DNA of 64,000 nt from UMGS1491 sp944380925. Its GTDB lineage: Bacteria > Bacillota > Clostridia > Oscillospirales > Acutalibacteraceae. The notes under the pieces are model-generated. The model saw only the letters and a program-made list of their open reading frames with translations, had not been told where the DNA came from and ran no database searches. Position numbers and translations under genes: made by a program. Of the stretch, positions 26,746 through 35,717 are shown piece by piece (positions within the stretch are counted from its first letter, which is position 1; every line of letters starts with the position of its first letter). The DNA is taken from positions 52,116 to 116,115 of the forward strand of contig CALWJD010000005.1 of the NCBI GenBank assembly GCA_944380925.1. Direction: 5' to 3'.

Positions 26746-26749
26746 AACA
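26734..26749. promoter_or_regulatory. parS centromere site at the end of rsmG
   Basis: A second perfect TGTTTCACGTGAAACA overlaps the rsmG stop codon and lies 87 bases upstream of parA, where ParB bound here could affect parAB transcription. Confidence 0.95.
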
Positions 26750-26835
26750 TTACAAAAAATTAACATAATTTTTTATGATATATTTTTTAAAAAAGTGGTA
26801 TAATTAATCCATAAAAGTTTAAAAAGGAGGATTTT

Positions 26836-27603
26836 ATGGGAAAAATAATTTCAATTTCAAACCAAAAAGGCGGAGTCGGTAAAACCACGACAACCGTAAA
26901 TTTAGCGGCTTCTTTAGGAGCTTCCGGTAAGAAAGTTTTAATAATCGATTCCGATCCGCAGGGCAACACCACAAGCGGACTTGGATTTAATAAAAAAGAG
27001 CTTAAAAAATCAGCTTATGATGTTTTGGAAAACGATACTTCCGCGGACGAAGCAACAATAATAACCGAATTTAAAAATTTAAATTTAATTCCGTCACACA
27101 TAAATTTAGCTTCTGCCGATGCTGGGATAAGTTTGTTTTCTGGGAAAGAATCAAAGCTTAAAAACAAAATTTCTCACCTCAGAAATTCGTATGATTATAT
27201 TATTATTGATTGTCCCCCGTCACTAGGAATAATTACAATAAACGCTTTTTGTGCAAGCGATAGCATTTTAATACCGATTCAATGTGAATATTACGCTCTT
27301 GAGGGGCTTTCTCAGCTTATAAATACGATTAAGGTTGTAAAACGCCATCACAATTCCGCTTTAGATATAGAGGGGATACTGATGACAATGTGTGATTTAA
27401 GGCTTAATCTTACGCATCAAGTTATGGAAGAAGTAAAAAAGAATTTTCCCGGAAAAGTTTTTAAAACAACAATTCCAAGAACGGTTAAACTTTCGGAAGC
27501 TCCGGGTTTTGGTAAGCCTGTTATGTATTTTTCGAGGCTTAATAAAGGAAATTGGGCATATAAGAGTTTGGCAAAAGAAATCGTTAAAAATAACAGCAAA
27601 TAA
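26836..27603 (+). CDS. parA: chromosome partitioning ATPase ParA/Soj
   Basis: This 255-residue deviant Walker-A ATPase has KGGVGKTTTTVNLAASLG, with Walker B region YIIIDCPPSLG. ParA binds DNA as an ATP dimer and works with ParB-parS in origin segregation; in Bacillus, Soj also controls DnaA. AAAAAGGAGG precedes the ATG. It is 179 bases upstream of parB. Confidence 0.97.
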   Translation: MGKIISISNQKGGVGKTTTTVNLAASLGASGKKVLIIDSDPQGNTTSGLGFNKKELKKSAYDVLENDTSADEATIITEFKNLNLIPSHINLASADAGISLFSGKESKLKNKISHLRNSYDYIIIDCPPSLGIITINAFCASDSILIPIQCEYYALEGLSQLINTIKVVKRHHNSALDIEGILMTMCDLRLNLTHQVMEEVKKNFPGKVFKTTIPRTVKLSEAPGFGKPVMYFSRLNKGNWAYKSLAKEIVKNNSK

Positions 27604-27782
27604 AAAGTACTGTTTTCCATAAGAAAATAGTTTGTTGGTTGAATTTATTATCACGTGTAAATTTTAAAGCAATGATTTTATTGTTATACAAAAGAAAATC
27701 AGTGATATACCGTTTGTTTTGTTAATTTTATTTTTCACATAATTTGTGGAACAACAAATTTATTATACAAGGAGAATTAAAA

Positions 27783-28661
27783 ATGGCTCAAAAACTAGGT
27801 GGACTTGGCAAAGGACTCGATATGATTTTTATGGAAAATAATATTGAATCCGAAAATGCGCCAATTTTACTTAAACTTGAAGAAATAGAACCTAATTTAA
27901 ATCAGCCGAGAGTGAATTTTGATGATGAAAAAATAAAAGAATTGGCAGATTCTATATCAGTTCATGGGCTTATATCGCCTATTATTGTAAAGCCTATGGC
28001 ATCGGGAAAGTATAAAATTATAGCCGGAGAGCGCCGCTACCGAGCATCAAAAATTGCAGGACTTTCAGAAGTTCCGGTCTTGATTAAAGATATTGATGAT
28101 AAAAAAATAATGGAGATTGCGCTTGTTGAAAATCTTCAAAGAGAGGATTTATCACCGCTTGAAGAAGCAAAAGGATATAAAGTTTTAATAGATACCTATG
28201 AATTTACACAGGAAGATGTTGCAAAAGTTATAGGAAAATCCCGCTCTTATATTGCAAACACTTTAAGGCTTTTAAATTTGCCTACATATGTTATCGAGAG
28301 TTTAGAAAAAAAAGAAATATCGGCAGGGCATGCAAGAGCGCTTTTGGGGCTTGATTCCGAAGATGATATACAAAGAGCTCTTAAAATAACAATTTCGCAA
28401 GGTTTAAATGTCCGCCAACTTGAAGAACTCATAAAAAAAATTAATTTTAAAGAAATTGATAAACCGAAATCCTTGAAGGTTATAAAGAAAGATGCTTTTT
28501 TCAGCAAAATTGAAGCGGACCTTCATAAAAAGCTTAAAAGAAAGATTAAAATTGTTTCAGGAAGAAGAAACAAAGGAACGATACAAATAGAGTTTTGCGG
28601 TGAAAAAGATTTAACCTCTGTTTATAATATGCTTGCAGGGCTTGCAAGTAAGGAGGTTTGA
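27783..28661 (+). CDS. parB: chromosome partitioning protein ParB/Spo0J
   Basis: This 292-residue CTPase/DNA clamp has the N-terminal Arg patch GERRYRAS and ENLQREDLSP, the central helix-turn-helix (TQEDVAKVIGKSRSYIANTL) and a C-terminal dimerisation domain. It loads at parS, spreads, and recruits SMC. The ATG at 27783 has AAGGAG 8 bases upstream. The parS sites at 25.6 and 26.7 kb are its expected targets. Confidence 0.97.
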   Translation: MAQKLGGLGKGLDMIFMENNIESENAPILLKLEEIEPNLNQPRVNFDDEKIKELADSISVHGLISPIIVKPMASGKYKIIAGERRYRASKIAGLSEVPVLIKDIDDKKIMEIALVENLQREDLSPLEEAKGYKVLIDTYEFTQEDVAKVIGKSRSYIANTLRLLNLPTYVIESLEKKEISAGHARALLGLDSEDDIQRALKITISQGLNVRQLEELIKKINFKEIDKPKSLKVIKKDAFFSKIEADLHKKLKRKIKIVSGRRNKGTIQIEFCGEKDLTSVYNMLAGLASKEV

Positions 28662-28662
28662 A

Positions 28663-29148
28663 ATGAAAAATAATAAACTTATTTGCTTTATAGTGATTAT
28701 ATTTTGGGGTTTAGTAGGCGTAGGAATATTCTTTAATCCCTTTACAAGCGCAGAATATTTAAATGTAAATTCCGGATTATGCGTAAGTATTAATGATTTT
28801 TTTGGTAGATGCACTCTTAACTATAAATTTAGCCCAAGCGATATTCTATATTTAATGCGCTTTACAGAGTATTTTGTTTTTGGTATAATTACCACAATGA
28901 TTGTTAAATCCTACTCAAAGAGCATTTTTAAAAATGTTTGTACGCCACTGTTTATCGGTTTGGCGGTTTCTTTGGCGGAAATTTATGTTAAAAGTTTAAG
29001 CGGTTCTAAAATGGGACTATATGAAGTGATACTTTCTTTTGCGTACTTTTGCACAGGCTTAGCTTTATATATAATCATAAGCAGTATAAAGCCTTCCGCA
29101 AAGAAAAGTTATGGATTTAAAATTAATAAATATGGGAGGAAAAGGTAG
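28663..29148 (+). CDS. VanZ-like small membrane protein
   Basis: This 161-residue protein has four predicted membrane helices. The pattern MRFTEYFVFGIITTMIV ... GLAVSLAEIYVKSLSG ... VILSFAYFCTGLALYIIISS resembles VanZ-family proteins (EY..FG, then an acidic E in the third helix and a final GL.LG-like helix), but conservation is weak. AGGAGG precedes the ATG and the gene starts 1 base after parB, so it is translationally linked to it. The role is unknown; some VanZ proteins change glycopeptide susceptibility. Confidence 0.6.
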   Translation: MKNNKLICFIVIIFWGLVGVGIFFNPFTSAEYLNVNSGLCVSINDFFGRCTLNYKFSPSDILYLMRFTEYFVFGIITTMIVKSYSKSIFKNVCTPLFIGLAVSLAEIYVKSLSGSKMGLYEVILSFAYFCTGLALYIIISSIKPSAKKSYGFKINKYGRKR

Positions 29149-29149
29149 T

Positions 29150-30421
29150 ATGCTGGATATAAAAATTATACGAAATGATCCCGAAATGGTTAAAAAAGCC
29201 ATGAAAAACAGAAACGCCGATTTGGATTCGGTTATTGATGAAATTTTGGATATAGATAAAAAAAGAAGAACGATTATCTCCGAAACCGAGAGCATGAAAG
29301 CAAATCAGAATGCTTTTAATAAAAAAATTCCTGCCATGAAGAAAAATGGAGAAGATGTTTCTTCCGTGATGAAAGATTTAAAGGAGCTTTCGAATAAAAT
29401 TTCCGAGAAAAACAAAGAGCTATCCGCGCTCGAAAGCAGGCAGCGTGAGCTTCTTTTAACTATTCCGAATATTTCGCACGAAAGCGTACCTATCGGAAAA
29501 GACGATTCTGAAAATGTTGAAATAAGAAGAAACGGGGAGCCTCGCAAGTTTAGTTTTGATGCAAAGCCGCATTGGGAGATTGGAAAAAATCTTGGCATTT
29601 TAGACCCTGAAAGAGCCGCAAAGGTAACGGGCGCAAGGTTTCACTTTTATAAAGGCTGGGGTGCAAAACTTGAGCGCGCAGTTATAAATTTCTTTTTAAA
29701 TACGCATGCTGAAAGCGGATATACCGAAGTTTTACCTCCGCATATTGTAAACAGCGATTCTTTATATGGTACGGGGCAGTTCCCAAAATTTAAGGAAGAT
29801 GTGTTTAAACTTGAAAACACGGATTATTATTTAATTCCAACCGCCGAAGTACCTGTTACGAATTTTCACCGTGATGAAATTTTGGACGGTAAAGATTTGC
29901 CGATAAAATACTGCGCCTATTCTGCGTGTTTTAGATCGGAAGCAGGTTCTGCCGGCAGAGATACAAGAGGGCTTATAAGGCAACACCAATTTAATAAAGT
30001 TGAACTTGTTAAGTTTGTAAACCCTGAAACTTCCTACGATGAGCTCGAGAAACTGATCAACGATGCCGAAAAATTACTCCAGCTTTTGAAAATTCCCTAT
30101 CGAGTTGTTTGTTTATCTACGGGCGATACAGGTTTTTGCTCGGCAAAAACTTATGATATTGAAGTCTGGATGCCCTCATATAATCGTTATGTTGAAATTT
30201 CTTCGTGCTCAAATTTTGAAGATTATCAAGCAAGGCGTGCGCAAATTCGCTTTAAAGAAAACCCAAAAGATAAAGCTAAATTTGTTCACACTCTTAATGG
30301 TTCAGGCTTAGCCGTCGGACGTACAGTTGCGGCGATACTTGAAAATTATCAAAATGAAGACGGATCCGTTACTGTTCCGGAGGTTTTAAGGCCTTATATA
30401 GGTTGCGATGTTATTAAATAG
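29150..30421 (+). CDS. serS: seryl-tRNA synthetase
   Basis: This 423-residue class II synthetase charges tRNA-Ser and selenocysteine tRNA. It has an N-terminal coiled coil (about 30-100), motif 2 FRSEAGSAGRDTRGLIRQHQ and motif 3 LNGSGLAVGRTVAAILEN. The ATG at 29150 has GGGAGG upstream and lies 1 base after the previous stop. The serS position after parB is common in Clostridia. No T-box leader is present, consistent with co-transcription from parA. Confidence 0.97.
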   Translation: MLDIKIIRNDPEMVKKAMKNRNADLDSVIDEILDIDKKRRTIISETESMKANQNAFNKKIPAMKKNGEDVSSVMKDLKELSNKISEKNKELSALESRQRELLLTIPNISHESVPIGKDDSENVEIRRNGEPRKFSFDAKPHWEIGKNLGILDPERAAKVTGARFHFYKGWGAKLERAVINFFLNTHAESGYTEVLPPHIVNSDSLYGTGQFPKFKEDVFKLENTDYYLIPTAEVPVTNFHRDEILDGKDLPIKYCAYSACFRSEAGSAGRDTRGLIRQHQFNKVELVKFVNPETSYDELEKLINDAEKLLQLLKIPYRVVCLSTGDTGFCSAKTYDIEVWMPSYNRYVEISSCSNFEDYQARRAQIRFKENPKDKAKFVHTLNGSGLAVGRTVAAILENYQNEDGSVTVPEVLRPYIGCDVIK

Positions 30422-30427
30422 GATACA

Positions 30428-30475
30428 AGAACCAATACCACTAAGTTAAAATATACTTAGGGTGTTGGTTTTTTG
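30428..30475 (+). terminator. intrinsic terminator after serS
   Basis: AACCAATACCACTAAG pairs imperfectly with CTTAGGGTGTTGGTT across a short AT loop and is followed by a T run. Confidence 0.8.
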
Positions 30476-30507
30476 CTATATATTATTAAATTTAAAGGAG
30501 TTTGTTT

Positions 30508-31986
30508 ATGGCAAGGACTGTGCAAGATGATAAGTTTGTAAAAGAAGGGCTGACGTTTGATGATGTTTTGCTAATACCCGGGGAATCGGATGTTGAACCT
30601 AAAAATGTTAAAGTAGGTACCAACTTAACAAAGAAAATAAAACTAAACGTTCCTGTAATGACGGCTGCCATGGATACCGTAACGGAAGCCGGTATGGCGA
30701 TAGCTATCGCTCGTGAAGGCGGAATAGGAATAATTCACAAGAACATGTCTATCGAAAAACAAGCAGATGAAGTTGATAAGGTTAAGCGTTCGGAAAACGG
30801 AGTAATTTCAAGGCCTTTTTTCCTTTCGCCCGAAAACATCGTAGAAGAAGCAAAATTACTTATGGATAAGTATAAAATATCCGGTATCCCGATATGCGAA
30901 GAAAAAAAGTTAGTCGGAATAATTACAAACCGTGATTTAAGGTTCATGACGCCACCTGAATTTCAGAAAAAAATTAAAGATGTTATGACGAAAGAAAACT
31001 TGATAACAGCTCCCGAAGGAACCTCCATGCAAAAAGCAAAGGAAATTCTTAGAAAACACAGAATAGAAAAATTACCGCTTGTCGATAAAAATGGCGATTT
31101 TGTCGGACTTATCACAATCAAAGATATTGAAAAATCTTCGCTTTACCCAAATTCTGCAAGAGATGCAGAAGGTAGGCTTCTTTGCGGGGCAGCAATAGGA
31201 GCTACGAAAGACGTTTTAAAAAGGGTAGAAGCTTTGGTCGCTGCGCATGTTGACGTTTTAGTACTCGATTCCGCGCATGGTCATAATATAAATGTTATAA
31301 ATTCAGTCAGAAAAGTAAAAGAAGCGTTTCCTAACGTAGAGTTGATAGCCGGTAATGTTGCAACGGCCGAAGCGGCAGAGGCTCTTATAAAAGCAGGAGC
31401 AGATGCTATTAAAGTTGGCATTGGACCGGGCTCTATTTGCACCACAAGAATAGTTGCAGGAATAGGCGTCCCACAACTTACTGCCGTTTATGATGTTGCA
31501 AAGGTTGCTTCTAAATATGGCATAAATGTGATTGCAGACGGGGGAATTAAATATTCAGGAGACGTAGTAAAAGCGCTTGCCGCTGGGGCTGATGTTGTAA
31601 TGGTTGGTTCAATGGTTGCCGGTTGTGAGGAATCACCCGGCGAAAATGAAATTTATCAAGGCAGAAAATTTAAATCCTATCGTGGTATGGGAAGTTTATC
31701 CGCTATGGGTAGAGGAAGCGCCGATAGATACTTCCAAGGAAAGAATGGCAAGTTAGTGCCGGAAGGTGTTGAAGGAAGGGTTGCTTATAAAGGTTTACTT
31801 TCGGATACAATATATCAACTAGTCGGAGGACTCAGAGCCGGAATGGGCTATACGGGTTGCAAAAATATAGAAGAGCTTCATACAAAAGCTAAGTTTGTAA
31901 GAATTTCCGCAGCGGGACTCAGGGAAAGCCACCCTCACGATATACATATAACAAAAGAAGCTCCAAATTATTCGTATATGGGATAA
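30508..31986 (+). CDS. guaB: inosine-5'-monophosphate dehydrogenase
   Basis: This 492-residue enzyme oxidises IMP to XMP, the first step to GMP. The ATG at 30508 has AAAGGAG 7 bases upstream. It has a TIM barrel with a Bateman module of two CBS domains inserted at about 95-215, the catalytic loop GPGSICTTRIVAGIGVPQ and the flap YRGMGSLSAM. It is separated from serS by a terminator and so probably has its own promoter in the short gap. Confidence 0.97.
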   Translation: MARTVQDDKFVKEGLTFDDVLLIPGESDVEPKNVKVGTNLTKKIKLNVPVMTAAMDTVTEAGMAIAIAREGGIGIIHKNMSIEKQADEVDKVKRSENGVISRPFFLSPENIVEEAKLLMDKYKISGIPICEEKKLVGIITNRDLRFMTPPEFQKKIKDVMTKENLITAPEGTSMQKAKEILRKHRIEKLPLVDKNGDFVGLITIKDIEKSSLYPNSARDAEGRLLCGAAIGATKDVLKRVEALVAAHVDVLVLDSAHGHNINVINSVRKVKEAFPNVELIAGNVATAEAAEALIKAGADAIKVGIGPGSICTTRIVAGIGVPQLTAVYDVAKVASKYGINVIADGGIKYSGDVVKALAAGADVVMVGSMVAGCEESPGENEIYQGRKFKSYRGMGSLSAMGRGSADRYFQGKNGKLVPEGVEGRVAYKGLLSDTIYQLVGGLRAGMGYTGCKNIEELHTKAKFVRISAAGLRESHPHDIHITKEAPNYSYMG

Positions 31987-32061
31987 GTTTATTAGTAAAA
32001 AAATTTTTGTTTTTTTTAGTTTTATTAAATTACATATTCTTGATTTTAAAAGGAGAAAATT

Positions 32062-32617
32062 ATGAGTTTTAAAAAGGTTAGATCAATGAAAAAAAATATT
32101 TTTGAGTGTGTTAGCTGTTTTTGCTATTAGTTTTTTAGGTGTTTGGCAATCAGCTTTGGCTATTGAAATTAATGAGGCAGAGCTTGCCCAGATGCGTATT
32201 GTTTCACCGGATCTCACAGTTGACAAACTAAATATTGATGGATGGACATCCTTTATGCATGCGATACAAGGACATGAAGTTCAAGTGGTTAGGGATCTTT
32301 TGAAAAAAGGTGCCAGTTTAAACCTATTACCCGATTGTGTGAAATATGAATATGCAAACGCATTTGAATATTTATGTGATTTAGGAATTGGTTTTGGCAG
32401 CGGTGAGCATAAAGCATGGGCAGTTACTGAAACTGCTAGAGAGGATTATTACGAGATAGTTGATATTATTCTTAAACACTGTATTGCAAACGGAAAATGC
32501 CTGAAAGTAAATCGTGTTTTATTAAAACATGATGATGGTATTCTTACAGTGTGGAGTGAACATGGCGAGCAGGTTTATAAGGAGTTGCTGGTTAAATATC
32601 TTAATTTATTTAGTTAG
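32062..32617 (+). CDS. secreted ankyrin-repeat protein, frame broken at an A8 tract
   Basis: AAAAGGAG precedes ATG 32062, and a second in-frame ATG at 32086 has AAAAAGG 8 bases upstream. Directly after ATG 32086 come eight A (32089-32096), and this frame stops after 15 further codons. Removing one A joins the start to the long frame (from 32102) and gives a textbook signal peptide beginning MKKIFLSVLAVFAISFLG with cleavage after SALA. The mature ~145 residues hold one ankyrin unit (DGWTSFMHAIQGHEVQVVRD, LLKKGASLNL) and a C-terminal helical part. It is a paralogue of the next gene. It may be expressed through slippage, be phase-variable, or be a sequencing artefact. Confidence 0.7.
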
Positions 32618-32667
32618 TACTGTTAGCGCTAAGTAGGATTAAAATGTATTTATAGTTTTAATCATCA

Positions 32668-32708
32668 TAAATCCTACCGGACGTAATGTATGTCGGTAGG
32701 ATTTTTTT
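32668..32708 (+). terminator. intrinsic terminator between the ankyrin genes
   Basis: AAATCCTACCG (32669-32679) pairs perfectly with CGGTAGGATTT (32694-32704) and runs into TTTTT. Confidence 0.88.
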
Positions 32709-32778
32709 ACGGGTTTATTTTTTGTCCTGCGCATTCTATAATTTATACTAGTTACAAAATTAGAAAAGGTTTTTGAAG

Positions 32779-33360
32779 GTGTTTAAAACAAAAGTATTTT
32801 TTAGGATATTAGCTGCTATTTTTGCTATTAACTTTTTTTGTGTGAATCAATCAGTTTCAGCCATGGTGGGTGTTTATTTCGATTTTGATACGCCATTGCC
32901 TGTTGCTGTAGACCCTTCTGTTAATGCAATCAATGCAAGAGGTTTGACTCCTCTTATTGAAGCAATATATTGGGGTAACGCTGCACTTGTTAAGGATTTG
33001 CTTAGAAGCGGCGCAGATGTATATTTGTGGCCCCAAGGGGTAAGTGATATTTGCGCAAATGTGCTGGAGTATGCATTTTGTATCTCGGTAATTCTTTATA
33101 GCGGACCAGATAAAAAAGTGGTAACTAAAGCTTTGTCGCCGGAAGATATAGAAAAATATTGCGAAGTTGTTGATGCGATTATTGAGCATTGTATTTTATA
33201 CAAATTACCTATGGATGTTAATATTGGCAGGATAAGGAAGATTGATAGAAATGCCGGCATAGTATGGGATTGCTACGATCATGAGTATTTTTATGAGTTA
33301 AAACAAAAATATCCACACTTATTTACTGTAAGCGTGGACGTTGCGGATTTACCTCGTTAA
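32779..33360 (+). CDS. secreted ankyrin-repeat protein (paralogue of the preceding gene)
   Basis: This 193-residue protein starts at GTG 32779, with AAAAGG 9 bases upstream; an in-frame TTG at 32773 is too close to that site. The signal peptide starts MFKTKVFFRILAAIFAINFF, with likely cleavage after SVSA. One ankyrin unit follows: RGLTPLIEAIYWGNAALVKD, LLRSGADVYL. The C-terminal half shares the pattern (Y)xEVVDxIxxHCIxxxxxxxVNxxxxxxDxG with the upstream gene. The signal peptide is in frame here, unlike in its paralogue. Sec-exported ankyrin proteins suggest targets outside the cell. The stop overlaps the end of fba by 4 bases. Confidence 0.8.
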   Translation: MFKTKVFFRILAAIFAINFFCVNQSVSAMVGVYFDFDTPLPVAVDPSVNAINARGLTPLIEAIYWGNAALVKDLLRSGADVYLWPQGVSDICANVLEYAFCISVILYSGPDKKVVTKALSPEDIEKYCEVVDAIIEHCILYKLPMDVNIGRIRKIDRNAGIVWDCYDHEYFYELKQKYPHLFTVSVDVADLPR

Positions 33361-34292
33361 GCCTTATTTGCCGACCCCATAACGTTTTTAATCTTATGTT
33401 TTACTATCTCTTTAATTGCCTCTCTTGCGGGGGATAAATAATTTCTCGGATCAAAATTTTCCGGCTTTTCGAATAAAGATTTTCTTATTTTTGCGGTCAT
33501 TGCAAGGCGAAGGTCGGAATCTACGTTTATCTTGCAAACAGCCATGCTCGCTGCCTTTCGGAGCATGTTTTCGGGAATTCCGATTGCTTCTTTCAGTGCC
33601 CCGCCAAATTTATTTATTTCTTCAACAAATTCAGGTATTACGCTGGAAGCACCATGTAAAACTATCGGAAAATCAGGTAATTTTCTTTCGATTTCTTCGA
33701 GTATATCAAACCTCAGTTCCGGTTTTTGCCCGGGTTTAAATTTGTATGCGCCGTGGCTTGTGCCGATTGCTATTGCCAAAGAGTCAACATTTGTATTTTT
33801 TACAAATTCTTCAACTTGATTTGGATCTGTATAAAATGATTTTTCGGCAGAAACATTTATATTTTCTTCTATTCCTGCAAGGCTGCCAAGTTCTCCTTCT
33901 ACCGTAACATTATATTTATGCGCATAATCGCTTACTTTTTTTGTTACCTCCATATTTTCTTCAAAAGAGAGTGCGGAACCATCTATCATAACAGATGTAA
34001 ATCCGCTATCTATGCAGTTTTTGCAAACCTCGAAGGAATTTCCGTGGTCAAGATGCAAGGCTATTGGAATATCATTTTCTTCGGCTGCCGCTTCAACAAG
34101 TTTTTTTAAGTAAATAGGTCCTGCGTACTTTCTTGCTCCTGCCGAAGCTTGTAAAATAACGGGTGCGGATAGCTCGCTTGCAGCTCCCATTATCCCTTGT
34201 ATTATTTCCATATTATTTACGTTAAACGCACCTATTGCATATTTATTTTTGTAAGCTTTTTTAAACATTTCTTTTGTGTTTACCAAACTCAT
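33357..34292 (-). CDS. fba: class II fructose-bisphosphate aldolase
   Basis: This 311-residue glycolytic enzyme interconverts fructose 1,6-bisphosphate with DHAP and glyceraldehyde 3-phosphate. The zinc and active-site motifs are LHLDHGNSFEVCK, EGELGSLAG and VLHGASSV, with substrate-binding GTSHGAYK and NVDSDLR. The length is standard. It stands alone on the minus strand, tail to tail with the ankyrin gene; its promoter should lie in the 240-base AT-rich gap above 34292. Confidence 0.95.
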   Translation of the reverse strand: MSLVNTKEMFKKAYKNKYAIGAFNVNNMEIIQGIMGAASELSAPVILQASAGARKYAGPIYLKKLVEAAAEENDIPIALHLDHGNSFEVCKNCIDSGFTSVMIDGSALSFEENMEVTKKVSDYAHKYNVTVEGELGSLAGIEENINVSAEKSFYTDPNQVEEFVKNTNVDSLAIAIGTSHGAYKFKPGQKPELRFDILEEIERKLPDFPIVLHGASSVIPEFVEEINKFGGALKEAIGIPENMLRKAASMAVCKINVDSDLRLAMTAKIRKSLFEKPENFDPRNYLSPAREAIKEIVKHKIKNVMGSANKA

Positions 34293-34448
34293 AAAAACAC
34301 CTCGTATTATTAGAATAGTTAAATTTGCATCCTTTTAAAAATAACGTATTTTAAAGCTTTTGTCAAAAGTCTTGCCATCTGATAATTTATATTACAAAAA
34401 ATTTTATTAATGCGAATGATCTTTTAAGTATTTAAAATTTGCGACTAA

Positions 34449-34480
34449 ATAAAAACCCCCACACATTTAAGTGTGGGGTA
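34449..34480 (-). terminator. intrinsic terminator
   Basis: On the minus strand CCCCACAC (34471-34478 complement) pairs with GTGTGGGG around AAT-rich loop bases and is followed by GTTTTTATTT. It ends the orphan gene at 34531-35262. Confidence 0.8.
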
Positions 34481-34530
34481 CTTATAACATAAAGCTAGAA
34501 TTTTATTTTGTAGTGGTAAATTTAAAATTT

Positions 34531-35262
34531 TTATATTTTTAGTATTGTTTCTATACGGGGGATTGGTTGTACTATAAAAACATGTGGGATCCTAGATTGA
34601 GAGGGGTCGGCTGAGTAAAGGGAAGATATAACTTTTTTGGCAAGGGATCCCAAATCGGTTGTATATTGCTCGTCATCTCCGCTAAAATACGTGTTCGCCG
34701 CATCGTTTAATGTGTATTCGTGCCCTTTGATCCGTTCATATAATTCATCATCCTTTTTACCGCTATCTGCAAGAAATTCATAAAAACCACGCAGGTCGTC
34801 ACATATCTTGCATAGCATATCGCAGGTATCATGAGAGTCTCTTAGCTTTTTTTCTAATTCATCAAGATTTTTCATACCAACGGCTTGAAGCAAGTTAGAT
34901 ATGGTTTTATCTGAACATTTTTCAGTCTTATTAAACTTTATTTCGGCAATACCTACCCGAGATGTAATATCTGTTTTTTTCTTGGCTAATGCCTCATCCA
35001 TTTTTTGGGGGCTATTTTGTGTGGAATTTAAATCTTTCGTTAAACTTGATAGTGTAGCAAAAATCGAACGTAATGTAGCATAGCGTAAGCACATATTCTT
35101 GTAAGATTCGATAGATTTTTTCATATTGGTTATAGCTTCTTTGGGGATTTTATTAGATTTGCCGACCAAACCTTTTAATTTTGCCCATGCTTTTTTTCTG
35201 ATGCCACCCTCGTTATGAACTTTTCTGAGCCTTGTTATAAGCGATCTAAGACTTGGTGCCAT
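34531..35262 (-). CDS. orphan coiled-coil protein
   Basis: This is a ~243-residue protein. Two ATGs compete: 35274 directly touches AAAGG, while 35262 (MAPSLRSLITRL) is 12 bases away and is preferred. The protein is basic at the N-terminus and helical and coiled-coil-like through about 60-210, with several Cys (CLRYATL, CDMLCKICDDL). It has no signal peptide or membrane segment. It has its own terminator and lies beside tRNA-Thr, so it looks like accessory DNA. I recognise no family. Confidence 0.65.
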   Translation of the reverse strand: MAPSLRSLITRLRKVHNEGGIRKKAWAKLKGLVGKSNKIPKEAITNMKKSIESYKNMCLRYATLRSIFATLSSLTKDLNSTQNSPQKMDEALAKKKTDITSRVGIAEIKFNKTEKCSDKTISNLLQAVGMKNLDELEKKLRDSHDTCDMLCKICDDLRGFYEFLADSGKKDDELYERIKGHEYTLNDAANTYFSGDDEQYTTDLGSLAKKVISSLYSADPSQSRIPHVFIVQPIPRIETILKI

Positions 35263-35440
35263 AAGTAACCACATCCTTTCGTGTTTTTGAAAATTTATTT
35301 AAATACGCTATCATTATACAATATATAAATATATATTTGCAACTATTTTTCAAAAATATTACTATTTTACACAAAACAATTTATCTTAAATTTTTTAATT
35401 CAATGTTGGTTGTAGTTAAAAAATAAAAACAGACAAAAAA

Positions 35441-35516
35441 TGGAGCTACTGGGCGGACTCGAACCGCCGACCTGCTGATTACGAATCAGCTGCTCTACCA
35501 ACTGAGCCACAGTAGC
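35441..35516 (-). tRNA. tRNA-Thr (anticodon CGT)
   Basis: A complete 76-base cloverleaf: acceptor GCTACTG/CAGTAGC, anticodon stem GCTGA/TCAGC with loop TTCGTAA, T-loop GTTCGAGTC and encoded CCA. It reads ACG codons. Confidence 0.95.
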
Positions 35517-35528
35517 ACCTTACCATGT

Positions 35529-35557
35529 ATTATATAAAAAAATGTGCGATTAGTCAA
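35529..35557 (-). promoter_or_regulatory. tRNA-Thr promoter
   Basis: On the minus strand there is TTGACT (35552-35557), a 17-bp spacer and TATAAT (35529-35534), 12 bases upstream of the tRNA. Confidence 0.8.
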
Positions 35558-35717
35558 TAAACAAATGCCTGTGTAGTTAAAATTTAAAATACAAATTGCT
35601 TTATAATTAAGTTGGTTAATACCTTCGACGGAAAATAAAACAATACTTTTTTGTATTGACAAGTAAAGTTAATTTATAATAATCTGGTTATCATCAAAAT
35701 GTGGAGAGTGAGATGAA

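Noticed and set aside
27604..27782. Possible third parS (ATCACGTG core at about 27650) between parA and parB
   Set aside because: Only the central bases match; the TGTTT and AAACA arms are missing.
35656..35680. TTGACA and TATAAT before the 35718 gene
   Set aside because: The spacer is only 13 bp, too short for a sigma-A promoter, so it is not listed as a feature.
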